A stretch of DNA of 10,616 nucleotides from contig CAJVPJ010001309.1 of the NCBI GenBank assembly GCA_910592205.1, positions 1-10,616 of the forward strand, written 5' to 3'. The notes under the pieces are model-generated. The model was not told the DNA's origin. It searched no databases and was given only the letters and a program-made list of their open reading frames with translations. This document shows positions 1 to 9,112 of this stretch, one piece after another (the first letter of the stretch is position 1; the number at the start of each line of letters is the position of its first letter). This stretch comes from Paraglomus occultum (Eukaryota; Glomeromycota; Glomeromycetes; Paraglomerales; Paraglomeraceae). Both the position numbers and the translations under genes were made by a program.

Positions 1-66
1 CATGGAATCCGTTTGAGACAATTGGACTCCAAAGTCAGAAAAGCTATTTTACAAGCTTGCATCTAA
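1..66 (+). CDS. Possible 3' end of a gene cut by the window edge
   Basis: Frame 1 is open from the first base to a TAA at 64-66 and reads 21 residues, basic in the middle (DSKVRKAILQ) and ending in ACI. No start lies inside the window, so if real this is only the C-terminus of a protein encoded to the left. A GTAAGT at 70-75 just past the stop could instead be a splice donor of an exon in another frame. Twenty-one open codons are expected by chance in such DNA, so support is weak. No family is recognisable. Confidence 0.2.
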   Translation, partial: HGIRLRQLDSKVRKAILQACI

Positions 67-1795
67 TCAGTAAGTTTTCTATCTACTTTGCCCGAATCTA
101 AAAAGTCATTGTTTCATAAAGGGCGTTCTGATCGTATTGTCTTACGTATATAGCGTAATTATCTAAACAATTCAGGAAAATACTGCATGCCAGTGATGCA
201 CGTTACCATCTTTGAATTCTCTTTGACTATTCTTGGCATAGATCTTTGTCCCAAGCGCTTGTCCAATCATCGTAAGTAAATTATCTGTTTATAGCGAATG
301 TGTACTCATTGCTTGCTTACCTTGTTTTGACTTGTCATATTCGACACTTATCGGGGTCAATATTACTCTTTTGGGTCCATTTGGTCAGGTTATGAAGAGA
401 CGAAAAGATGTGTGCGTAATTATACCTTGCTGCGTATCACGTTGGCACTGAATGATTTGGTTTATGTAATACTTGTCGTACTTCCAAAAAGTCGCAGAGT
501 AACACAAAAATTACGAATTATACCATGCATCACGTATATGTAGACGTAAGATTTTGGTAACATGGTAATAACTAGGATTTTTCAGGTTCAATTTCTCTTC
601 CATCAAAAATTTTTACTCTGAACTTAACGCATTAATTAAACTTGTTTGCTGTATCGATGATTTTACGTAACGCAAGCAGAACAGGTATTTATGCGTAACT
701 TTTAACGTGAAAGGAAGAATAAACATATCGATACTTTGTTATTTACCAAGTAATGCGTTGCCAAAGCAACTGACATAAAGCCAATAATATCTGCATACGA
801 TTGTGAAGCGCCTTATGTCTATCATATTGCATGGGGTGTAAGTATACTATAACATAAATATCTTTTTTGGAAGGTTAAAAAACATGAATAGTTTTGTTCA
901 CTAGTTTATTTTTCATGCTTAGCAATGATACTATAGCATTATCTTTTGCTAAATTCTTACTTGGATATCTCAACGGCGCGAATTATCTTACGCGCATGCG
1001 GTTGAAATTGGTTTTGTGTCTAAAGCACAATACGAAAAGACGGCGTTACGTTAAAATGCGTAACATTTTTTAAGCTTTAATCTAAAAATTCTACGTTCTG
1101 TACTAAGCTTATAACTGTACTGTAGTGTTAATATGCATACAACCGATCCAAGAATTGAAGTAGAATGCCAAAACACATTCACGTGAAATACAGTACAACA
1201 GACGTAACTTTGACTTTTTCAATAATTTATCTGGTTGTCCAGCTTTCTACTTTCATTCTTTGATACAAACTATTAATTTTACTCGGAAGAATTTTCTCCA
1301 ACAATTGTATCGCAAATTTATTTCCGAAACTGTAAGATGTCGACATGCATTGTATTGAATAATCTGTGCAATGACTCGCTTAACTTTTATGTATTTAGCA
1401 ATCGGTTCGAGAACAAAACGATTAATATTGTTAGCAAAGTCATCTAAAGTTTATGTTGAATGTTTTAGTGTACGTTGCGTAGCCTTCGTCGCAAAATTAA
1501 ACTTTGGGACTAGATCAACAAGGTTACGTTCGATTGGTGCGGATTAAATTTTTAAAATTTAGGAAATATATTTTACGTGCGAATATCAGTGTTATACAGC
1601 ATACTAATACTAATATGTCTGGCCAGCTCCAATAGATACAATCGTGAGATGTTTACGGATAAACCCGCTTTTACAAGATAAGATGCACAACGTAAAGGGT
1701 CAGACAAAAGGCGATGACTTGGGATGCGGAAAAGAAAACCTGCTGTTCAATAAATGTTGTAAGAATACGTCTTGTTACTATTTACTGGTACTATT

Positions 1796-1886
1796 GCATA
1801 TAGAATTGCTTGCTCTGCATATAAAATTGCTTGCTCTGCATATAAATTTGCTTGCTTTGCATATAAAATTGCTTGCTCTGCATATA
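1796..1886. repeat. 21-bp minisatellite, 4.3 copies
   Basis: Four consecutive 21-base units start at 1796, 1817, 1838 and 1859, followed by a 7-base partial unit (GCATATA). The unit is GCATATAAAATTGCTTGCTC plus T. Copies 2 and 4 are identical; copy 1 differs at one base and copy 3 at two. Because 21 is a multiple of three, any frame crossing it shows a heptapeptide repeat: LLALHIK on plus, MQSKQFY on minus. The plus frame has no ATG near its beginning and neither frame looks like a gene, so I treat this as non-coding tandem DNA. Confidence 0.95.
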
Positions 1887-2845
1887 TGCCACAGTGAACA
1901 TAGCTGACGATAAAAGTCTAAACCATAAAATTGTCAATGTTATAATAGAATTGTTGTTTACAGTGGCATCTTTTTTACCATTTATCTGGATACACATAAC
2001 ATAATCTGTAAACATTACTGCATCCAGTCGACCATAGTCTTGTTGCCATTATAAACGTATTGAGTTAGTTCGCATGATGTTAATTGTAGCCTGAACCATG
2101 CATATTTTATTACTGTTGTGACTGGCCATTACCCTATGGCAAGCTCGACGCTTATCAATGGTTACTGGAAATACAAGTTACGTGTTTTCGTCTAGTACTT
2201 GCGGCGAGCAATGTTAAAAATTAATATTCAATCATATTAATCGTTTGAATATCAGCAAATACTCTCCTGTCTTTTTCCACACCCGAGCTCTACCACTCTG
2301 ACAAGCTCACAGTCGAACAGAGAAATGGTAATACAAGTTGAAAAATGTTTCCTTCAATATCATTAGTTATCTGAAAAACATTTAGATAAATGCCAAGTAT
2401 TGCAATTTCTAAAAATGCCAATAAAATAAATAGTTGAGATTGACTCAAGATAGAGGGGGAAAAAAGTTTGGCATGCATTGAAACGATAATTCCGGATGCA
2501 CAGTTTATATGTACATTTATGCATTGTGCATACCAAGTCGAAAATATGCGAGACAACAAATAATCATTATCTTTGATGGTTTTCGGATGGAAAAGTCCTG
2601 CTATATGAATAGTGTGGTTAGTCCATCTCATCTCCATTATAGTTCTAGATGAGCACGTCTTTTAAAACATTGACTTTTATTCAATGTTGAATACTGTATT
2701 GCTCCCCTGATTAGTATATAGTTATTTGGAAAGATCTCTTTCGAATATTAATGCATTGCCGATAACTCTCGGCCAAGATTTATTATCATAGGGATAGACC
2801 GTACAACAGGAAAATTCCCCTTCGTTATGTTATGTTACAATGCCA

Positions 2846-2880
2846 ATTGTTATTGTTATTGTTATTGTTATTGTTATTGT
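2846..2880. repeat. ATTGTT hexanucleotide microsatellite
   Basis: The hexamer ATTGTT is repeated without interruption for nearly six copies, ending at GTCATTAAC. Open frames crossing it are simple dipeptide repeats (IV on plus, TI on minus) and carry no evidence of being translated. Confidence 0.9.
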
Positions 2881-2953
2881 CATTAACCCCGAGGTATTAG
2901 TATTACATTGCAAGTTTTTTAGCCAATCGACACACATTCTCGCCTTCTCGCCA

Positions 2954-2983
2954 TCTCTCTCTCTCTCTTTTTCTTCTTTCTTT
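2954..2983. repeat. Pyrimidine tract with a TC dinucleotide run
   Basis: An unbroken 30-base C/T stretch on the plus strand opens with seven TC units and continues as T-rich sequence. It is low-complexity. About 600 bases upstream of the surface-protein gene it could be a distal pyrimidine-rich promoter element, but nothing here shows that it acts. Confidence 0.8.
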
Positions 2984-3490
2984 ATAATTGCCTTTTCTTC
3001 CTTATCCTTCATACTCCTTATGTCAATAATGCCTTATGGTTATGCTTGTTTGCTGGCTGTGTTCTCAATCATTTTCATTCGTTATTGATGGATACTAATT
3101 TAATGGCCTTTCCTTATCAGGTAACTGGCACTGACAAATTAAATGTTACCGAACTTTCTGTTATACGTCAGTAATCCAAACAGAATTAAACAACCAATGG
3201 GTTCCGATTTACGGACTGGTGTCTCACATTCAATGCATGCACATAAACAAGAACTAATGCGAGTGCGCTCTTTGGTCTATTTTGAACCATGTTTATAACA
3301 CTCTGTGGAATCAAGCCGTTTACGTCTATCAATTATAAATAAAACACTGTGAAACCCGATTTCTTGATGCGCATGCAATGCAATTTACTAAATAGAATAC
3401 TCTGTATTACATGTTCCTGTGTCACTTGAATCTATCGAAATTAACAACTGTACATAAATACCATTATCCCCATTTTAATGTGCAGCTTAC

Positions 3491-3583
3491 TCACTTTTTA
3501 CCATTCCTTACATCTTCCACTCTCTTTACTAACCTTTCTTCCCCGACCGTGTAATAATACACGCCTACACACACGCCTACAAC
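3491..3583 (+). promoter_or_regulatory. CT-rich leader of the GPI-protein gene
   Basis: The stretch just before the ATG at 3584 is strongly C/T-rich (TCACTTTTTACC, CTTCCACTCTCTTT, CTTTCTTCCCC) up to about 3545, then becomes A/C-rich with ACACGCCTAC repeated twice directly before CAACATG. Fungal promoters often carry such pyrimidine blocks near the transcription start in place of a TATA box. I see no good TATA element within 100 bases. A CCAAT box lies at 3194-3198. The exact start of transcription cannot be read from sequence alone. Confidence 0.45.
3548..3563. repeat. Perfect 6-bp hairpin before the GPI-protein start
   Basis: CGTGTA and TACACG flank the four bases ATAA. The arms pair perfectly, and the dyad ends 20 bases before the ATG at 3584. 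It could be a leader-RNA hairpin or a dyad protein-binding site. Confidence 0.6.
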
Positions 3584-4213
3584 ATGCGCGTCTCATTCTG
3601 CCACCTCATTTCTCTCGCCCTACTCATCTCATCCGTCTTTGTGTCTGCAGGACCAGCACCAGATAATAACGGCGGCGGCGGCGGCGGCGACAGCAGCTGT
3701 TCTACATGCTGGGTTCAGGAACGAAACAAGTTGCCAGAATGTCAAAACATCCCAAATTCGGAAGTAGATGAATTCGCTAAACTTTCCGACCAGCAAATTA
3801 TTGACAAGAAGGCTGATTTCCCTCATCTTATCCCTTGTTTGTGCGCGTTAGTGCCAAAAGTACCGTCCATTATTAACGAATGTAACTGCAACAAGGATGA
3901 TGCTAACGGTTTGACAAAAGAAAGTACGATCGTAGATGCTCTTTGTAAAGATGTAAATAACCAGTCGCCGAAACCAAGTACGGCTAATAATACTACTTCA
4001 ACCGGAGGCGGCAATAACAAACCCGGATATGGTTCGGGTGATGATTCTACACCTGGAAATGCTTCTGGAGATGGTTCTGGCAACGATAATGCTACGGATA
4101 CAAGCACAAATGACTCAAGCCCCGCGCCTGCTACGAACGCTGCCGTCTCTGTTCAATGGGCTGGTTCCTTCATGGTCACGTTAGGAGCTGTAGTCGTAGG
4201 CCTCACATTGTAG
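3584..4213 (+). CDS. Secreted GPI-anchored cysteine-rich surface protein
   Basis: A single-exon frame of 209 residues. A signal peptide covers residues 1-22 (hydrophobic LISLALLISSVFV, likely cleavage after VSA). A run of six glycines (30-35) leads into a cysteine-rich module with eight cysteines at 39, 42, 53, 85, 87, 100, 102 and 121. The spacing is C-x2-C-x10-C-x31-C-x-C-x12-C-x-C-x18-C. Residues 125-185 form a low-complexity Ser/Thr/Gly/Asn/Asp stalk with five N-glycosylation sequons (N135, N136, N159, N169, N176). The C-terminus has the GPI pattern: small residues near N185-A-A, a short spacer, then a hydrophobic tail ending GLTL. This layout is that of a fungal wall or plasma-membrane protein held by a GPI anchor. 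The module recalls CFEM domains in cysteine number and paired C-x-C, but the spacing does not fit canonical CFEM, so I give no family or ligand. The start is chosen because the signal peptide follows at once, after CAACATG. Confidence 0.87.
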   Translation: MRVSFCHLISLALLISSVFVSAGPAPDNNGGGGGGDSSCSTCWVQERNKLPECQNIPNSEVDEFAKLSDQQIIDKKADFPHLIPCLCALVPKVPSIINECNCNKDDANGLTKESTIVDALCKDVNNQSPKPSTANNTTSTGGGNNKPGYGSGDDSTPGNASGDGSGNDNATDTSTNDSSPAPATNAAVSVQWAGSFMVTLGAVVVGLTL

Positions 4214-4529
4214 AGTCGACTTCAACATAGAGATAGATCTATAGATAAAGTACTATCTGTTTGGATGGCTTTGCGTCATAACTATGTTGTCATTTCATTA
4301 TAATTAATGGCAGGGAGAGAGGTTCCAATTACTCGCCTCCCCACCCCCAGCAAAACTACTGCTACAAGAGTTCCCCTGTTTATTTGTATTTTACTTGTTT
4401 AAAATTATTTCTTTCCTTGTAGAATAGAATGTGCGCGTTCTAGGCTTGTATTCGAATCCCACCTTTCTTTTACTTAATTAGTTTTCACCGACAATCTATT
4501 CATAGATATATAAATATAATTAGAGTTCT

Positions 4530-4572
4530 AATTCTCATCTTTTAAAAAGAGAATTCAGACTCTTTTTTTTTT
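4530..4572. repeat. Hairpin followed by a T10 tract
   Basis: AATTCTC at 4530-4536 pairs with GAGAATT at 4549-4555, and the enclosed CTTTT/AAAAG bases could extend the stem. Ten T residues follow at 4563-4572. The shape resembles a bacterial terminator, but in this eukaryotic context it is only a structured part of the 3' flank of the gene ending at 4213. It might help RNA 3'-end formation or be chance in AT-rich sequence. Confidence 0.45.
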
Positions 4573-4642
4573 GTCCCTTATCATCAACTACGCCGTGAAC
4601 TTTTTTCTCCTTCCTCTATGAGTCGCTTGTCGATTCTTATCG

Positions 4643-4648
4643 AATAAA
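4643..4648 (+). terminator. Candidate poly(A) signal for the GPI-protein gene
   Basis: AATAAA lies about 430 bases after the stop codon. I see no earlier exact AATAAA downstream of 4213. Fungal poly(A) signals are degenerate, so the real cleavage site may be closer to the gene. Confidence 0.35.
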
Positions 4649-4733
4649 CGATGTACTCTATCATTGTAACATTAGTAATTGGGAAGTGTATCTTTGCGTC
4701 CGTCTGAATGTTAAGATTTACAATTCATCGGAA

Positions 4734-4781
4734 CGAACCGTATTGTCTGCGGTTTATTATGTGACGATAGCGAACGGTTCG
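4734..4781. repeat. 8-bp perfect inverted repeat
   Basis: CGAACCGT at 4734-4741 and ACGGTTCG at 4774-4781 are perfect reverse complements separated by 32 bases. The arms are more GC-rich than their surroundings. The repeat lies past the candidate poly(A) signal at 4643, so it is probably intergenic. Its role is unknown. Confidence 0.6.
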
Positions 4782-5339
4782 ACTGTTATTGTGTGAATTA
4801 CTAGGCTACTTGAAGATCGACTGCAACTGCTGCTCACTTTATCATTGGTTCTACCCATGCTGTCTATAGGTTAAACATCGGTACCATTGGAATTTAACTG
4901 GTTATTTGGTAGTACAGAATTATACGCATCTTTGTTGAAAAGCACTTTCAAACGCTCTTATCAATTGAACGGGTCAGTTTACAAGTTTAACCATAATTTG
5001 CCTTTTGGTAGCTTGACTGCAACTTTTTGGAATAGAGCTCCAACTGTTTGGCATTAGTTTTTGGTTGCCTCCCTCGCGTTTAGATAGCGTAGCTTTCCGA
5101 AACGTGACCAATACATATGGTACATGATTTTCATGCAAGAATTATGCACTATTTTTTTTTCCCAAGTCCAATTGATTCTCTTTCTCACAACCATCCAACA
5201 AGATCATTGGAGGGAATTGAGCGTTCAACAAAAATTCATAATTCAAACGCAATCTTTGTTTCACAATAAATCAATACAAACACATTTCCAGAAACGTTTT
5301 TTTCACAAACAAACGTTGCGTTTCCTGGTTTTGCACGTG

Positions 5340-5369
5340 TAACACTTTCAGTATTCACAATACGTGTTA
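5340..5369. repeat. Bulged hairpin with an 11-bp total stem
   Basis: TAACAC (5340-5345) pairs with GTGTTA (5364-5369), and GTATT (5351-5355) pairs with AATAC (5359-5363) around the triloop CAC. The five bases TTTCA bulge out on the left side. This gives a compact fold with eleven Watson-Crick pairs. It could be part of an unrecognised RNA or a protein-binding dyad. No gene covers it. Confidence 0.55.
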
Positions 5370-5690
5370 CAATAAGAACGCGAATCGTATGTAAATCAAG
5401 TCACTCTTTTAATTCGTACAGTTTATTACGAAATATATATTTTTTTCGCTGTAAATAACGTTTCACTTATCATATTAGAAGATGCATTATTATTGTTATG
5501 ATTTAAACTGATTGTTGGAAAATAAAGTTTGTTTAGGACAGACGAATCAACTACTGCAAATTCATGGTTGCATTTCACGTTTTTAAATAATCAAGAGTTT
5601 ATGTATGAAAAGGGACATTATTTTGCATGATGAATACGTCATATCGATTATCATGTCTACTATACTCGATGAGATTGTCCGATCACCTGA

Positions 5691-6205
5691 TTAAACAAGA
5701 ACAAACAAACAAAATATTTTTTGAATTAGAAATCTCGGTATAGATTTGTAGAAAGAGGCGTCAATTGGCCAACTCTTGTTTTCCATGTATACGCTTCCAA
5801 ACATAGCAAGAACGGCATGAATACCGATTGCTACAACAAAGTTTACGGGCCCACTTTGCATGAGTAACCCAAATTTTATAGAGCAAAAGCTCCCCAAACA
5901 AATAAGAGCACCTCTGACAATTTTTTTTTGCCTGGTTTACACTTTATACAGTTAGTGAATTTATTTAATTGCGATTTGAGTTGGACCAATTTAAATTCAG
6001 ATCAAAGGTCCGCACTTTTCCAAAAATGCAGTGGATGGGACGAGATTGGTTGACGCCACAACTGTACTACAGCCGGATTTATATCAAAATTTTGTAATCA
6101 TGTGTAAAGATTGACATCCTCTTTCCCCCGTTGCCAAGGGGCTTCGGATCAATTTCTTTTGCGCAGCAAAATAAGATCTTACTCGGGCGACGCTGTGGGT
6201 ATCAT
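5691..6205 (-). CDS. Predicted two-exon small membrane protein (hypothetical)
   Basis: Exon 1 (6205-6183) starts in a good context, CACCATG, and reads MIPTASP plus two bases. A GTAAGA donor follows at 6182-6177. The intron runs to 5932, with a CACTAAC branch site at 5957-5951 and an AACCAG acceptor. Exon 2 (5931-5691) joins in phase to give Glu and continues about 79 codons to TAA. In exon 2's frame a stop (TAA, 5939-5937) lies just inside the intron, so that frame begins almost exactly at the acceptor. The 87-residue product has a basic segment (EQKKIVRG), two likely membrane helices (ALICLGSFCSIKFGLLM and FVVAIGIHAVLAMFGSVYM), a short polar part (ENKSWPIDASF) and a hydrophobic end. I do not recognise the family. 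The intron (251 bases) is longer than those of actin. The last residues (KIFCLFVLV) come from simple AT/GT sequence, so the exon may really end earlier at another donor. This is inference from signals; no homologue was checked. Confidence 0.42.
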
Positions 6206-6907
6206 GGTGATTATCGCTCAATCCCACATTCTTTCCCAGATGATATTGTATCCTAAAATACGTACAACATGATTATAAATAGCTCGGATTTTTTTAATTA
6301 TGGTGTGATACCTGATTTCTTTTCCAGTTTTGAATATTTTATATTTGGCAAGCGTAGTCTTGGTTATTATTTGTATAGTTATTCATGAGCTATGATTTGT
6401 GACCATTCACTTCTTTCATATTTTACAGTCTTTGTTAGCGAGTAAAAGGCTTGTGATTGATGCGCAGTCTTGGTGATGCTTGGCACTTCATTGGGAGTGA
6501 TTCGCGTGCCTTTGTTTATAGCCGTAATTGACGCTACAAACACGTGATGTGTAAATGAATTCTGGGATAGCGCAGACATTGACATTACAATATATTTTTT
6601 TTTCAATACCAAGCATGTCTTGGAATCTGCTTTCTTGGCAACGTGAATGTTGAAACAACGGTTTCTCGTTCTCTCCCCCAAGAAAATACCTCTTTATAAA
6701 GGTGACACCAGTATTCCACGTGATACATCGCGCGGCAAAGGTGTTATTAAGCTGAACGCAAGCAGCTGAAAATGAACCTATCATATCATAGAGATGCCGA
6801 ATAGATTTTGATCCCCCAGTTCTATTACACTATATTGTCAAGGACAGTGATTATACATCACATAATAATCGCTTGTCCAAATGTCTTGGAAACTCTCATG
6901 ATTGCTT
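6206..6907. other. Intergenic, no supported gene
   Basis: Two overlapping minus-strand frames (6681-6379 with a TTG start, 6784-6488 with ATG) reach about 100 codons each. They cannot both be real, and neither shows a domain, signal peptide or membrane segment. The left part would be the promoter of the minus-strand gene proposed at 6205-5691; the right part is the distal 5' flank of actin. Nothing else stands out. Confidence 0.5.
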
Positions 6908-7227
6908 CACCCCCCCCCCCCTTCCACTCCAAGAAAACAAGCTGCGGGGCATCTCGGCTCCGTAGTAAAAAGAACTTATGAAATCGTAACGTCATAACCA
7001 TAACCTGCCAGACTAAGCAACCAAGCCCCCTTGGAATTCCAACCTTGGCCATTTTTTTTTGGCCACATTGATTGCGGCTATGTGTCGCATCCATGCATAA
7101 AAGCTTGCTTGCGTCCACCAGTTTTTTACCCCCCTCGCCCCACACCTCAACCCTCTATCCCGCAGTTTCACTCACCTTTTTATCTATAATAATATCCCAC
7201 AGCTTAGACTTGCCACAATAAAATATC
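6908..7227 (+). promoter_or_regulatory. Actin promoter and 5' leader region
   Basis: The 320 bases before the actin ATG differ from the surrounding AT-rich DNA in carrying many C-rich blocks: an unbroken C12 at 6910-6921, CCCCC near 7026-7030, CCCCCC near 7130, and CAACCCTCTATCCCGC near 7148-7163. A perfect 12-base palindrome (TTGGAATTCCAA) sits at 7031-7042. Two TGGCCA palindromes at 7046-7051 and 7060-7065 flank a T tract. A weak TATA-like GCATAAAAG starts at 7095. C/T-rich elements of this kind are known in promoters of highly expressed fungal genes. CTCACC...CCCACAG (about 7171-7200) resembles a 3' splice site, but I found no good donor, so a leader intron is not claimed. Confidence 0.5.
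7031..7065. repeat. Palindrome cluster in the actin upstream region
   Basis: TTGGAATTCCAA at 7031-7042 is a perfect 12-base palindrome. TGGCCA at 7046-7051 and 7060-7065 are two more palindromes with eight T residues between them. All lie within 35 bases, 163-197 bases before the actin ATG, which suits dimeric transcription-factor sites. No factor is assigned. Confidence 0.6.
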
Positions 7228-8899
<1,672 letters not shown>

Positions 8900-9112
8900 A
8901 CTTTTAATACTTTTAAGATTATGTTTTAAGATTTTTTGCGTAGTAGTTTGCTTATTAGGCATATTTTACTAGTTATATTACAAAAATTGGGGTATAATGG
9001 GGCATGTATACACCGAAGTATTTATTAAGCAGCCCGAATAAAACTTGTCTTTTCAATATCAACTAACGCGATAGAAATGGATTGGTGAGCATCCCGAGTT
9101 TGCTGACGATGA
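8900..9112 (+). other. Actin 3' flank
   Basis: AT-rich sequence following the actin TAA, with no open frame of note beyond read-through shadows. The likely 3' UTR runs to the poly(A) region near 9037-9060. Confidence 0.5.
9037..9042 (+). terminator. Candidate poly(A) signal for actin
   Basis: AATAAA lies 137 bases after the actin stop codon, a plausible 3' UTR length, with T-rich sequence (CTTGTCTTTTC) just downstream. No other exact AATAAA occurs between the stop and this site. Confidence 0.6.

Larger units (their letters stand above)
67..3490. other. Long AT-rich intergenic region, no convincing gene
   Basis: No frame here has both a convincing start and protein-like composition. The longest ATG-started frame is on the minus strand, 2637-2290 (115 codons). 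It has one hydrophobic stretch (LFILLAFLEIAILGIYL), but a frame of this length is about what chance gives in AT-rich DNA. A hand-spliced frame at 187-271 plus 389-543 is discussed in the findings. The region holds a 21-bp tandem repeat, a hexamer microsatellite, a CT tract, and apparent enrichment of CGTAA/TTACG (mostly 142-1695) and ATGCAT/GCATGC. CCAAT boxes occur at about 2922 and at 3194-3198. Its right end probably includes the promoter of the gene starting at 3584. Confidence 0.6.
4214..5690. other. 3' flank of the GPI-protein gene and intergenic DNA
   Basis: No supported gene is present. The first few hundred bases are the likely 3' UTR, with a palindrome ATAGATCTAT at 4233-4242 and a poly(A)-signal hexamer at 4643. 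Three inverted repeats (4530-4555, 4734-4781, 5340-5369) are listed separately. A 72-codon plus frame at 5124-5342 is rich in Q, H, F and T and arises from a CA/T-rich stretch; I do not regard it as a gene. tRNA B-box-like words at 4449 and 4776 lack a foldable T-arm. Confidence 0.5.

Noticed and set aside
389-543. Resemblance of NYTLLRITLALNDL to helix 2 of class A GPCRs
   Set aside because: The Asn to Leu-Ala-x-x-Asp spacing is two residues too long, the gene model is uncertain, and no other receptor helices are nearby.
1644-1907. 87-codon plus frame with LLALHIK repeats
   Set aside because: It begins at GTG rather than ATG, and its repeat part is only the translated 21-bp minisatellite.
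2290-2637. 115-codon minus-strand frame with one hydrophobic stretch
   Set aside because: Longest intergenic frame, but about one frame of this length is expected by chance here; no signal peptide, domain or splice signals support it.
3823-4107. 94-codon minus-strand frame
   Set aside because: Antisense shadow of the GPI-protein gene; its Pro/Ser/Glu-rich sequence is the complement of the Gly/Ser/Asp stalk.
4449-4462. tRNA B-box-like TTCGAATCCCACC
   Set aside because: The bases before the loop (TTGTA) do not pair with those after it (CCCAC), and no A box or acceptor stem is present.
4776-4786. tRNA B-box-like GGTTCGACTGT
   Set aside because: No T-stem pairing and no tRNA-like upstream half; the word is one arm of a simple inverted repeat.
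6379-6784. Two overlapping minus-strand frames of about 100 codons
   Set aside because: They overlap in different frames, one lacks an ATG, and neither shows a domain, signal or membrane pattern.
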